Assembly: GCA_905221605.1 (NCBI GenBank)
Contig: CAJNDS010002634.1
Coordinates: 1,284,546 to 1,348,545 of the forward strand
DNA: 64,000 nucleotides
Reading direction: 5' to 3'
Source: Symbiodinium natans
Lineage: Eukaryota > Sar > Dinophyceae > Suessiales > Symbiodiniaceae
Every line of letters starts with the position of its first letter. Position 1 is the stretch's first letter. This document shows, piece by piece, positions 34,501 through 43,561 of the stretch. Below the pieces are notes generated by a model, which did not search any database, had not been told where the DNA came from, and saw only the letters and a list, made by a program, of their open reading frames with translations. Both the position numbers and the translations under genes were made by a program.

Positions 34501-37500
34501 ATTCAATTGGTTCAGCCTGACTAGACTAATTACTTTAAACGAATACTTTAATAGGCCTTCCCAAGAAACAACTACATTTAGTTTCTTATTCTAAGAGGTA
34601 GACAGCATTCAACTAACTAAATGTCTATCCTTTTTTTACTTCAACCTCAACCAGACTAAATGAATGACAGTTGTAAAGCAAATTAGATTAATTAAAGCCT
34701 ACTTATCAGGAAACTTGACCTCGTCGCGTCATTTAGGCATTACATCGATTAGACAAAATGTTACTTACATCACAGTTTTTAACAAATAGTTGAATTAGCT
34801 TTATTGCTGCTGAACTGTGCTCTCTGAACAAACAAAAACCAATTCTGGAGGCCTATAATTACAAGGCAGGCCGTCACGAAAAGATTGGTTTTTAGGGACA
34901 GTACAGCACTTTGGGGATCTGAAGGGCTGAAAGTGCTGTACTGTCCCTAACAAAGCAATCCCAGAAGCGGAAAACGCTGTACTGTCCCTAAAAAACCTAA
35001 AAAACCAATTCTGGGGACCTGTACAGGCAGCCCCTCTTCAAAAGATTGGTTTTTTAGGGACAGCACAGCACTTTCAGCACCTCAGACCCTCAAAGTGCTG
35101 TACTGTCCCTAAAAAACCAATCCCATAAACATAAAGTGCCGTACTGTCCCTAAAAAACCTAAAAAACCAATTCTGGAGGCCTATACAGGTAGACCCTCAC
35201 GAAAAGATTGGTTTTTTAGGGACAGTACAGCACTTTCAGCACCTCAGGCCTTCAAAGTGCCGCACTGTCCCTAAAAAATCAATCCCAGAAGCAGAAAGTG
35301 CCGTACTGTCCCTAAAAAACCTAAAAAACCAATTCTGGAGGCCTATACAGGTAGACAATCACGAAAAGATTGGTTTTTTAGGGACAGTACAGCACTTTCA
35401 GCACCTCAGGCCTTCAAAGTGCCGTACTGTCCCTAAAAAACCAATCCCAGAAGCAGAAAGTGCTGTACTGTCCCTAAAAACCTAAAAAACCAATTCTGGA
35501 GGCCTATACAGGTAGACCCTCACGAAAAGATTGGTTTTTTAGGGACAGTACAGCACTTTCAGCACCTCAGGCCTTCAAAGTGCCGCACTGTCCCTAAAAA
35601 ACCAATCTTTGGAAGAGGGCCTGTCTGTATAGGCCACCAGAATTGGTTTTTTAGGTTTTTTAGGGACAGTACGGCACTTTCTGCTTCTGGGATTGGTTTT
35701 TTAGGGACAGTACAGCACTTTCAGCACCTCAGGCCTTCAAAGTGCCGTACTGTCCCTAAAAAACCAATCTTTGGAAGAGGGCCTGTCTGTATAGGCCACC
35801 AGAATTGGTTTTTTAGGTTTTTTAGGGACAGTACAGCACTTTCTGCTTTTGGGATTGGTTTTTTAGGGACAGTACAGCACTTTCAGCACCTCAGGCCTTC
35901 GAAGTGCCGTACTGTCCCAAAAAAAATCTTTTGAGGAGAGCCTGTCTTGATAGGCCTCCAGAATTGGTTTTTTAGGTTTTTTAGGGACAGTACAGCACTT
36001 TCAGCTTCTGGGATTGGTTTTTTCGGGACAGTACAGCACTTTCACTCCTAAACCCTAAACCCTACAAGAGGCAAGTCATCTGAGGCCGGTACCTGAGACA
36101 GGGAAGAAAATGAGACCTAGGTACTTGGGGGGGGGGTACCATATATATATATATATATATACAGATACACATATATCTTATACAGAGAGAGAGAGAGAGA
36201 GAGAGAGTGCGAGAGGCACACAGATGGGGTTCTGCACAAACAACTGCTTTGCGGACCCTGGAGTCCTCCAAGCCCCAAGGAAACCACACCTGTCAGATGA
36301 GGGAAACCTGCTGGCCACTTTCTTCGTGAAAGGTGGGCGGTGATTGTGGGATGGTGCTTTTTTGGAGCTGAGGAGCTGATTGTCCAGGAACACCCCGCTG
36401 CTTCGCTGGAGTCAAAGTTATGAATTAGATGCTTCCTGACAGGTATGGCAACTCTTGCAGACACCTTCACGTGTCTTGGCTTTAGCAGTTCATCGAGTCT
36501 ACGCGTCAAAAGTTAACAGCAAGGGCATGCTTCTTCAACTGCACTGACACGTGGGGCTCTTGATGGCCGGGAGTACGACACCAAGCTTTTCACGAGTGAA
36601 CTGGTTCTGCCAACCCCTCGGTTTCCCTGGGCCTGAACACCCATGGTAGATCCGACAGACTTCAGTCCAAGGACCACACGTGGCCCTAAAAGGCCCAAAG
36701 CTAAGGCCGCAAGCCCGCATCCTGCAAATCTGCTGTCTAGCACCGTAAACGTCCACGCAAAGATGCTGCCTAAACCCTGAACCCCAACCCTATAAACCCT
36801 AAACCCTAAAAGCCTAAAGAAGAATGCCTGTCATGCCCGTGACCGTTCATGCCAACGCCACGTTTGTCTCAAGCCCCCAAAGCCCACAAATCCCAAATCC
36901 TCGACTCCAGACAACTATATCTGCGTAAGAATCCCGCAAAAAGTAAACAATATACATATATATGTATATATATATATATATAGAAGGCCGCTTTTTCCCA
37001 TGCTAGTCATATATATATATATATGTATAGATATATATTCTTCCTCGTACGGGCCATATTGGGGGGCCATATTGGGATTAGTATCTTTAAGTTTTTGGGG
37101 CTTCTTCAGCAAATAGTAGTTAGTAGACAAGCGCCCCGCCCTGAACCACAGAAATGCCTACCCTAAATATCAAGAAGTCCAAACCTCTGGCCTTAAATGT
37201 TCATTACACGGTTTGAGACTGTATGCTCTTGTTTCTTGAGCCCTAAACCCGAAACCCTATACCCTAAACCCTAAACCAGAAACCTGCCCAGCCCTAGGTT
37301 TCTGATCGTGGGCGTCGGGGCTGTGGCCGTAACCCAGGAACGATCCAGCTTCAAGCAACCCGGCGTGGTTGCCGGGGGCTTTGCAAGGCTTACGTAAGGA
37401 AGGCTTTTGATACAGCTCCTACCGTACCGGGTTGTAGGGTTCAAGTTTGGGTTTTCTTCCCCATGGCCCAGCCAAGCAGTGTGGTAACATTACGGGGTGA

Positions 37501-40500
37501 ATTCACAAAGGGGTGAAAACGTTTAGGATAAGGAGAGTGAGGTTGAGATAGATGCCCACACTGTCGGGATTCGGGGGTCGTTTTCGCTGCAAGAACCACA
37601 CCAAGGAGTCCAAATCGTGCTCCTAAATCGATGCCGTGAGGTGGTTGAGGCATATCGTGAAAACGAGACAGGGACGTCCTTCACGTGCGATGCGCTCATG
37701 GCGGGGATTTTGGAGGTGCTCGAAGTGGATGCTGTCGCCTTGGTACCGTGCGCATACTTGCTTCTGGGCGCTTGGATGGCCTGCAAGTATGCCGTCGTGG
37801 CCTTGCGCTGTTTGGGCTGTTCCTACGCGGTTCAGCCTGTTGTCCACTAGCTCCGGCTATGCGGGAGCCAAATAAACCCCCCAAATGGCAGAAACAAACA
37901 GATCCTTGAAAGCGTCCGGGAAAAACCCCAAACAAAAACTTGCAAGCCCTAAGCCCTACAGGCCCTAAACCCTAAACCTGCCATTGTTCGAGCGCTAGCG
38001 TCGAAACCCAGAACTTGCGTTCCCCATAGGGGTTGACGCATCCCCGGGCCCGAGGAACAAAGGGTCCAGTGCGAAGGGAGAGAGGCAGAGGCGGAGAGCC
38101 AGGTCGGCTTGTGGTTCCGGTGTTTAGGGTTTTGGGTTTTGGGTTTTCCATCCAGAAGGCTGCCACAGACACAACTTTGGGGGAAGTCTTCAACCAGAAA
38201 CACCTCCTTTTGTGTTCTTCCAGAGGCCACATCACGCCGGCACCAAGGTTTAGCCTTTGGGTCATGCTCTTCTGCATCGTCGGTGCCTTGCAATAGATTC
38301 AGCAATGACCTTGAGCATCTCCCTCCTTAGATCCACGAAGATAGAGCAGACCACCCATATCATGCTGAAGGAATCGAACCATCAGGTCCGTGCAACGTGA
38401 AATCGGAGAGACTGCTCTTTAGACGAAGTGTTTGGGCTCGGTGAAGATTCAGCAGGGTGGTCGATGTACTAGGAAGTTCCTCTAGACCTAAACCTCCAGG
38501 CCGTATGGCTGCCGTGATACCTTGTGGTGGCATCGTCAACGCTGCAAAGACTGCAATCGGTCGGCACAACAAGGCCAGGGCTAGCTGCGTAAACCCTCTT
38601 GAATCCTACCGCAAAACAAGACCTCCAAAACTGGGCTTGCTTGTAGGTTACCGAAAGAACTTCTAAGTTGGGCGAACTTCGAAACTCAAAGCTCTCGAGT
38701 CCCCAACTCCTTCGATGCAATCTAACAGACCCAAAATCTTCAGTCTTCGTAACCCCGTCCACATGGAACCTTGCACCCCTTATACTAACAGTCCTTAGTA
38801 GGGATTATAATTTGGGGGGGGGGGGGGGGGGGGGTACAAAAATCCTTGTTAAGGAGCTGTTAGTATAAGCGGGAACATCCCTTAAATGGAGCCCTATTAA
38901 AGGATTCGAAGTCCCGGTTCCTCTCGGAGGCCCCTCGCCAAGACTGGTTCCTCTTATCCTGGCAGCATCTCTTCATGATGTGGCACGCCGGCCTGCGAGG
39001 CAACGTGTGGGACAGGTGGGTCCTTATAAGACTTTTTGGGCTCTATTCTTTGGGGTTTAGGGTTAGGGGGGCGGGTGTCTGGTAGTCAGCAAGGGGGGCT
39101 TTGTAATTTGAAAGGATAGGGTTTGGGAGCCTCAGGGCCCCAGCGCAGCTCTTGCACCTCCTGCTTCTGCTGTTTACTTCGTGTTCTGCAACCTCCAGAC
39201 ACCCCCACCCAACGCCCTAAACCTTAAATCCCCCTTAACTTTCCTTTCGGGACTTCCGAGACAGGCAGAGCTTGCACGCTTGCTCATTTTGCTTGAGGTC
39301 ATGTCGTATGTTTTTTTGATTTTGGTGATTCCGATAATGATGACCATTGTATTTTCGGATATGTTGGAGGTAGATATAACCCTGAACTCCCTAAACCCTT
39401 AACTCCCTAAACCCTAAACCTAAACTCCCTAAACCCTAAACTCCCAAGTCCCGACACTCCATAAGCTCCCTAAACTCATGAACCCTAAACCCTAAACCCT
39501 AAACCCTAAACCCTAAACCCTAAACCCTAAACCCTACACTCCCTAAACTCCCCAAACTCCCCAGACCCAGAATATGACTCCCATGGCCATGGCCATGCCC
39601 TGACTTAGGAGCCATCGCGCTGGTTCTCTGTTGGGAGCTGGGAGCATCCTGACTGCTCTTGAGATGGGTTTAGGGTTTAGGGTTTAAAGGTTTAAAGGTT
39701 TAAAGGTTTAAAGGTTTAAAGGTTTAAAGGTTTAAAGGTTTAAAGGTTTAAAGGTTTAAAGGTTTAAAGGTTTAAAGGTTTAAAGGTTTAAAGGTTTAAA
39801 GGTTTAAAGGTTTAAAGGTTTAAAGGTTTAAAGGTTTAAAGGTTTAAAAGGTTTAAAGGTTTAAAGGTTTAAAGGTTTAAAGGTTTAAAGGTTTAAAGGT
39901 TTAAAGGTTTAAAGGTTTAAAGGTTTAAAGGTTTAAAGGTTTAAAGGTTTAGGGTTTAAGGTCTAGCTTCGGTCTTTTCCCGGTATGCTGGATATGCGAA
40001 CCCTGAGCCCTCATACTCAGACCCCAGCCGCGACGGGCCCTGCATCCTAACAACCAGAAGTCCCCTCTCGGTTCCAAAAACTCAGACCTTGAACCCTAAA
40101 CCAGAACTCCCTCCCCCCCCTTCCTAGAGCCTTAGCCCTTAACCCTACACGGTCATCATGTGGGGCTTGTCTTTAGGAGGGTTCTAAACACCTAAGCAGA
40201 TCCTAGGTGGGACACTTTACATTTGCCCTTATTGGGTTGGTCCCCCTGGCCTATATATATATCTACCCTCATAGGATACAATCGTCCGTGTCACGTTTAG
40301 GAATGTGACTCGCTTCAGGTTTTGTTTCCTGTGTGTTTCTGCTTTCTTGCCTTCTAGAGAACACGGAACCTCTAGGCTCGAACCATCCAGGCATCCTGAC
40401 GCTAGAAGCACTACCGGAAAACTGGGAGCGCTTGTAGAGTCCGTGCCTGCTGCCGTACTCTACGGTTGTTCGAGTCTAGAGGTAGAAACAGAAACGAGCC

Positions 40501-41070
40501 CTAAACCCTAAACCCTAAACCCTAAACCCAGAGGGTTTTAGGCATGGGCCATCCTGGGAGTCCTATAAAACGCGAGAATCCCAAGATGCAAGACCAAGCA
40601 AGAAGGACTGGGTGGATGAGCTGGAAGGCCCAGGGACCAAAGAGACGCCCGGCAGCGGAGACTCGCAAGCTTCCCCCCTGCTACGCTTGGGGTTTAGGGC
40701 TCCGGGTTTTGGGTTTAGGATGTAGGGTTTAGGGTTTAGGGAAGCTTGTGTGAGACCTTGCTTCCGAACCTATATGCGTAAGCTTTCGCCACAGCGTCAA
40801 GGCTGACGACAGGCAGCCACATCATCCCTCCCGATGCGGGGGTGCCTAGATTTTAGTATCCTGTCATTTGTCACTGGTAGCCTTGCCCTGTAGCCAGGAG
40901 CCCCCTGCACACTGAGACGCCCTGAGTTTTTTCTCAGAAGTCCCATCGCAAGGATCCTGATCACCAGCACCCTCGTGGTCATCTGCGTCTTCCTGCTGGC
41001 CTTCGGGGGCACGACGCAGGGCATGTTGCGGTGCTTGAAGATACGGATGGGAGAGGACTGCCTTTTGCAG
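27550..41070 (+). CDS. Na+/H+ exchanger (CPA1/NHE type), at least 12 exons
   Basis: Exons in order match the transmembrane core of CPA1 Na+/H+ exchangers, which swap cytosolic H+ for Na+. 27550-27648: WLPESGVVILIG. 30289-30379: IIIFESGWTLRWKDF then FAIL. 30895-31002: SVISMVVVAELIL to AYGSLIL. 31404 to about 31460: ATDPVATLATYASLKVEP. 32671-32735: SMINDAVAIVIFEIL, with the Asn-Asp pair of the ion site. 32908 to about 32995: LAISISLGLASAMVLILG. About 33205-33362: AEKLHSSGIIATLFGSM. 36280-36332: HLSDEGNLLATFFVK. 36442 to about 36495: MATLADTFTCLGF. 38248 to about 38290: SLWVMLFCIVGAL. 38966-39015: MMWHAGLRG. 40953 to about 41070: STLVVICVFLLAFGGTTQ. Several junctions join in phase with GT, GC or GA donors. 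Missing pieces: the N terminus, one exon after GLRG, and the cytosolic tail, parts of which may lie at 41.7-43.1 kb. The gene stretches over at least 13.5 kb because its introns are full of repeats. Confidence 0.88.
27744..27891. mobile_element. MITE-like family B copy with internal TA microsatellite
   Basis: GGTAACCTTTAACCTTTTTT on the left and AAGGTTAACCTCTTTTGGGG on the right are inverted relatives. The core carries a (TA)n tract. It begins about 95 nt after the first recognised exchanger exon. Confidence 0.6.
28010..28540. repeat. Clustered TTTAGGG and CCCTAAA short arrays
   Basis: TTTAGGG at 28009-28040 and 28490-28525; CCCTAAA at 28167-28205 and 28318-28370. The latter includes one 9-bp unit with an inserted TA. 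One open piece at about 28380-28455 reads LGAIFMVHFGEAGFGTGPL, but its membership in the exchanger gene is not shown. Confidence 0.85.
28760..28945. repeat. Two adjacent minisatellites
   Basis: 28760-28880: units containing GGGTTGGGCACTCCAGG and GAGTCTCTGG repeat about four to five times. 28888-28942: GGGCGAGGAGAAGAGTT repeats three times. Both lie in the presumed first recognised intron of the exchanger gene. Confidence 0.85.
29120..29215. repeat. TTTAGGG / TTTTGGG mixed array
   Basis: TTTAGGG alternates with TTTTGGG units and ends at about 29213. Confidence 0.85.
29358..29510. repeat. CCCTAAA array, about 20 units
   Basis: A near-perfect array with one short inverted interruption (CCTAGGTTTAACCC at 29391-29405), so a fold-back point lies near its left end. 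Confidence 0.95.
29676..29759. mobile_element. MITE-like family B copy
   Basis: GTTAACCTTTTGGGGTAATA and GTTATATTCCCAAAGGTT form a fold-back core shared with 59864-59956. The right end TCTGGACAACGAAG matches the family end. A (TTTGGGG)n run (29637-29673) abuts its left end. Confidence 0.65.
29858..29883. repeat. Poly-G run
   Basis: A run of about 25 G in the intron before the second exchanger exon. Confidence 0.9.
30158..30275. repeat. A-rich CAAAAAC low-complexity stretch
   Basis: Runs of A broken by C extend to just before the acceptor of the exchanger exon at 30289. It follows GGCAGGTGGCAGAAACC (30134-30150), a weak copy of the leader seen before CCCTAAA arrays elsewhere. Confidence 0.8.
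30386..30830. repeat. Diverged TTTAGGG-derived low-complexity DNA with poly-G
   Basis: Starts within 10 nt of the exchanger donor at 30379|30380 with GGGTTTAGGGTTTAGGG. It then drifts through GATTTAGGG, TTCAGGA, CTTCGGGA and similar units. A G run lies at about 30571-30588. The words TTCGCAATCCT near 30550 repeat exon sequence from 30367, suggesting a local partial duplication. Confidence 0.7.
31021..31112. mobile_element. MITE-like family C copy with clear inverted ends
   Basis: AAGGAGGGACCCCTAGAAGG on the left is the inverted complement of CCCTTAGAAGGGTCCCTCCTT on the right (one extra base). Length is about 92 bp. It starts 18 nt after the predicted GC donor at 31003 of the exchanger gene. 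Confidence 0.75.
31539..31600. repeat. (GAT)n microsatellite
   Basis: About 20 uninterrupted GAT units in an exchanger intron. The poly-His frame on the minus strand is an artefact. Confidence 0.97.
32112..32228. mobile_element. MITE-like family A, best copy
   Basis: Starts ATATGGGGGTGTTTACGAAA and ends TTTCGGAAACCCCCCATAT, its inverted complement with small changes. The inner parts AATAGTAGGG and CCTAATATAG also recur in other copies. Length is 117 bp. It lies inside an exchanger intron. Confidence 0.8.
33593..33612. repeat. TA microsatellite followed by poly-C at edge of AT-rich block
   Basis: (TA)n at 33566-33588 runs into about 20 C. This marks the left edge of the AT-rich insertion in the exchanger intron. 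Confidence 0.85.
33620..34835. other. AT-rich block inside exchanger intron, no gene seen
   Basis: About 1.2 kb of clearly AT-richer DNA (many TTAATTAA- and TTTAACTAAA-like words) contains no telomere-like repeats and no frame of 60 codons. Both its composition and its lack of CCCTAAA set it apart from the rest of the window. It lies wholly between the exchanger exons ending at 33362 and starting at 36280. It looks like inserted DNA from elsewhere; the source is not identifiable by eye. Confidence 0.7.
33768..34264. repeat. 248-bp tandem duplication
   Basis: Copy 1 (33768-34015) and copy 2 (34016-34264) both begin GTGTTTTTGCTTCTGTGCTA and both end near TCCTGAAGG/TCTTCTGAAGG. About ten single-base differences separate them. 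There are no open frames. Confidence 0.93.
34835..36048. repeat. Hairpin array: 22 half-sites, seven stem-loops, head-to-head inversion
   Basis: The core half-site TTTTTTAGGGACAGTACAGC occurs 11 times forward (at or near 34895, 35057, 35219, 35381, 35542, 35663, 35704, 35825, 35866, 35984 and 36025) and 11 times inverted. Seven adjacent pairs make stem-loops of about 78 nt, with arms near 30 nt and a 17-nt loop, usually CAGCACCTCAGGCCTTC. Left of about 35605 the units repeat every 161-163 bp. Right of it the order of the spacers is reversed and complemented, but the 17-nt loop keeps its left-hand orientation. The array sits in the intron between exchanger exons 33362 and 36280, so it should be transcribed with the pre-mRNA. 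Confidence 0.95.
36130..36210. repeat. Poly-G, TA and GA microsatellites
   Basis: GGGGGGGG, (TA)n and (GA)n follow one another directly after the hairpin array and shortly before the exchanger exon at 36280. Confidence 0.9.
36950..37045. repeat. TA-rich microsatellites
   Basis: Two (TA)n blocks separated by about 35 bp, in an exchanger intron. Around 37.24-37.28 kb short CCCTAAA units occur. Confidence 0.9.
37600..37850 (+). CDS. Open stretch in exchanger intron region, unassigned
   Basis: An open + strand frame of about 77 codons contains EVLEVDAVALVPCAYLLLGAW, with a hydrophobic segment. The minus strand is open here too, so the coding strand is uncertain. It may be an exchanger exon, an unrelated gene piece or chance. 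Confidence 0.25.
38764..38881. mobile_element. MITE-like family D copy with poly-G core
   Basis: ACTAACAGTCCTTAGTA on the left and CTGTTAGTATAAGCGGGAAC on the right are inverted relatives. The centre is a run of about 20 G. It lies about 85 bp before the GLRG exon of the exchanger. Confidence 0.7.
39380..39545. repeat. CCCTAAACT / CCCTAAA arrays
   Basis: Units of CTCCCTAAA and CCCTAAA alternate. A perfect CCCTAAA stretch of eight units lies at 39482-39535. Confidence 0.9.
39669..39960. repeat. GTTTAAAG 8-bp array, about 33 units
   Basis: Two TTTAGGG units at the left lead into about 270 bp of the 8-bp unit GTTTAAAG with one 9-bp slip near 39846. TTTAGGG returns at 39949. The unit is a derivative of the telomere-type repeat that has itself been amplified. 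Confidence 0.95.
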
Positions 41071-41703
41071 AATAGGGTTTAGGCTATAGGTTCAGGCTTT
41101 AGGCTTTAGGCTTTAAAGGTTAAAGGCTTTAGGCTTTAGGCTCAGGGCCGCAAAGAACTCAGTAGCCAACTCTTTGCGTTGAGGACATGCCCGAGAACCT
41201 CTTGGCTGGAAATACCATGCTCCTTACTTGCAACTACCTCACTAGACCTGAAACCCTAAACCGCCAGATTCACCAATGTCCGTGCACGAGCTTCAGTGAG
41301 TTTCATTGAGCTTGGGGGAGCTTCAGATCTGGAGATTGTTGACTTACAGGTCTTGCTGCATCTGAGAAACTTCAGTGATTCAGGCTGGTAGAAGGCTTTA
41401 GAGTCGTTTGGAAACTCTGGCAACACAAGCCGTGGATTTGGACCCGCAAGCACTTGAAACTTTCGGAACACTCACCGCAGTACTTCTGAGGGCGTATCGC
41501 ACCTTTCGCACCTTCTATGCCCCCTGGTAAGACCTCTTACTTTGGGAGAGAACATCCCACGCCTGTATTAATCCCCTCCCTTCAATATTTAAGCCCCCCA
41601 CCTCCCCACTCAACTGCTATTTATGGAAAAGTTGCAACCCTAAACCGACCTGCAGGCTCAGCTGCGCACGGAAGTGCGGCCATGCCATTGATGGCCGGCT
41701 GCT

Positions 41704-41886
41704 ATGGCCTTGCTTGGCCGCTCGACTTCTTCTCAGACCCCTACCCCTCAGTCAAAAAACTCTGAGGCTCCTTGTAATGTGGTTAGGGTGTCTTCTGAGT
41801 GGCTAAACCACTTCATGCAAAGTTCGGACCCCACAGGGTCTGAACGTGTAGTTTCTCCTGGAAGTGCAGCACCTGTCAACGTTCAG
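41704..41886 (+). CDS. Exon-like stretch ending at CAG|GTATTT, unassigned
   Basis: Reads NVVRVSSEWLNHFMQSSD, then GSERVVSPGSAAPVNVQ, and ends at a good donor. A second small candidate, 42621-42656, lies between CCCCACAG and GTGAGTG. Both are downstream of the exchanger membrane domain on the same strand, so they may encode its cytosolic tail. No family motif proves it. Confidence 0.4.
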
Positions 41887-41912
41887 GTATTTCGGGTTGA
41901 GGGCTTGGGGTG

Positions 41913-41990
41913 ATACTGTATCCCCCTTGGGAATTATTTTTCATATAAAACCCACGAGGATATTGAACATATTATTTTGGGGGAGTGTAG
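41913..41990. mobile_element. MITE-like family G copy
   Basis: Shares CTTGGGAATTATTTT with the copy at 3521 and ATAAAACCCACGAGGATA with the one at 42691. It begins 27 nt after the donor at 41886. Confidence 0.6.
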
Positions 41991-42159
41991 GATACGCGAA
42001 GGGGGGGGTTAAGATGCAAAAGGGTGATCTTGCAGCGTCACGGCATTGGCCAAGGCCTTGTCGCTTGGTCAGCTCAGACGGGCTAGCGCTCATACTTCAG
42101 GATTATTGGAGATCTTCGTTTGCACTGACGTTTCATTTGTGTATACAGATAGAGAGAGA

Positions 42160-42215
42160 GAGAGAAAAAACAAAAAAAGAACGAGACAGAGAGAGAGAGA
42201 GAGAGTGTGTGTGTG
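42160..42215. repeat. GA-rich microsatellite
   Basis: (GA)n with A-rich interruptions at 42149-42205, then a short GT stretch. Confidence 0.9.
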
Positions 42216-42331
42216 GGTAACTGTGAGATACAGGGCGCGTCTGTCCACAAGCACTCCAAGACGGCTCTGCCTGTGGTGTTGATGACAATGGATCCCCCCC
42301 CCCAACTTGGAGTAGCTGCTTGAGAACCTGC

Positions 42332-42580
42332 TGAACCTAAACCCTAAACCCTAAACCCTAAACCCTAAACCCTACTTACAAAGCTCCATGGGCTTCTAAG
42401 TGCAGGTGGGTGGGCCCAATACCAAGGATGCCACCTTGGAGGACCAAGTGCATGACTTGGAGTTGACATATCTATTGAAATTGGTGGTTTAGGGTTTAGG
42501 GTTTAGGGTTTAGGGTTTAGGGTTTAGGGTTCAGGGTTTAGGGTGTAGGGTGTAGGGTTTAGGGTTTAGGGTTTAGGGTT
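42332..42580. repeat. CCCTAAA array facing TTTAGGG array
   Basis: CCCTAAA at 42337-42375 and TTTAGGG (with TTCAGGG and TGTAGGG variants) at 42486-42578 flank a roughly 110-bp island. The island is open in the frame containing GGPNTKDATLEDQVHDLEL and may be an exon. Confidence 0.85.
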
Positions 42581-42690
42581 CCCCATATTCAGCAGTACAT
42601 GGGGAACATGTTTTCCCCACAGCAGGTTTCGTGGTTGACGCTGAAAGGGCGTCGCGGTGAGTGACCTCGGTACCTGGCTGAACTTGGCCC

Positions 42691-42788
42691 ATACTATAGC
42701 CCCTTAGGAATGATTTTAAGGTTGTATTTACGTAAAACCCACGAGAAGAATAACAATATCGCTGTTATTAAGGTTCTAAGGGGAGTAT
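42691..42788. mobile_element. MITE-like family G, best copy, within a short intron
   Basis: ATACTATAGCCCCTTAGGAA on the left is the inverted complement of TTCTAAGGGGAGTAT on the right. It fills most of the interval between a GTGAGTG donor at 42657 and a TTGGTTCAG acceptor at about 42820. Confidence 0.7.
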
Positions 42789-42979
42789 CCGCTTCTCCAT
42801 GGTCCAATCCCTTGGTTCAGGTATCACCCGTACTTTACAATGCCAACTTGCGCGAATGGGCAACAGACACAGCCCATGCGCACCTACTGCGTACGGATGG
42901 TATCCAGCGCACAAGCAGATGTAACATCCAGCGTTCCCCAACTCAACTTTGCCTGCAAGGCAGCTTTCTGCCAGAGATG

Positions 42980-43560
42980 TTATGATACGGATGCAGGGTT
43001 CAGGGCTTTGCGTGTTAGACTTGCAGAGCCAGATGAGGGTGCACTTCTTTCTTGCGGTGCAGGACCTGGCGGGAAGTGCCCTACAAGAGATTCTTCAGGA
43101 CAGGGCCGGGAATTCTTTGCAGGGTTTAGGGAATTTATAGGGTTTGGGGTCTGGAGCTGAAACAAATTGTTGAAGGGATTCCAAGTCCTCATGGGCCAGA
43201 AGCTGCCAGACATGGGCTTGAGGAGTTTCTGATAGTTCCCGAGTTGTTGAAGAGCTTCAGGTGGAAATGGGCTTCTTCTACTGTAGCTCAAGAGTACAGG
43301 CTCAACCCTCGAATCACGTATATTCTTTGCTTGTGAGGAGACTGGCTTGTCGCACCGGAACCAGGCAGTGCGGGATCCTGCGGGCGAGGGTTCAGAACGT
43401 GCTCGGGTTTGCAGCTGGACGCGTGCTTGAGGGATCCGGCAAACACCTAGCCCCAAATATTGCAGGAGCAAGGCTTCGGAGGGAAAACCGGGAGAAGGTG
43501 TTTGCAGCTCATGGGGTCCGGAACGCAAGTCGCAATTTCTCACGCCGGAGCAGGAGTGTC
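42980..43560. other. Open on both strands, coding strand unclear
   Basis: The minus strand has one 187-codon frame (43543-42980). The + strand has several pieces that look equally coding, for example LQSQMRVHFFLAVQDLAGSA at about 43020-43080 and VQNVLGFAAGRVLEGSGKH at about 43394-43450. I cannot decide between them and recognise neither. The region has few telomere-like units. Confidence 0.3.
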
Positions 43561-43561
43561 A

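Noticed and set aside
34835-36048. CRISPR array
   Set aside because: The period is regular, but spacers are not unique, repeats are inverted to each other, the unit is about 162 bp, and no cas genes are present; the context is eukaryotic.
39181-39402. Membrane-segment-rich ORF (LLEVMSYVFLILVIPIMM)
   Set aside because: It would be tempting as an exchanger exon, but the sequence does not match the family at this point and the DNA is T-rich; probably chance hydrophobic translation.
42980-43543. 187-aa protein on the minus strand
   Set aside because: No motif; the opposite strand has equally plausible coding pieces, so it was left as undecided.
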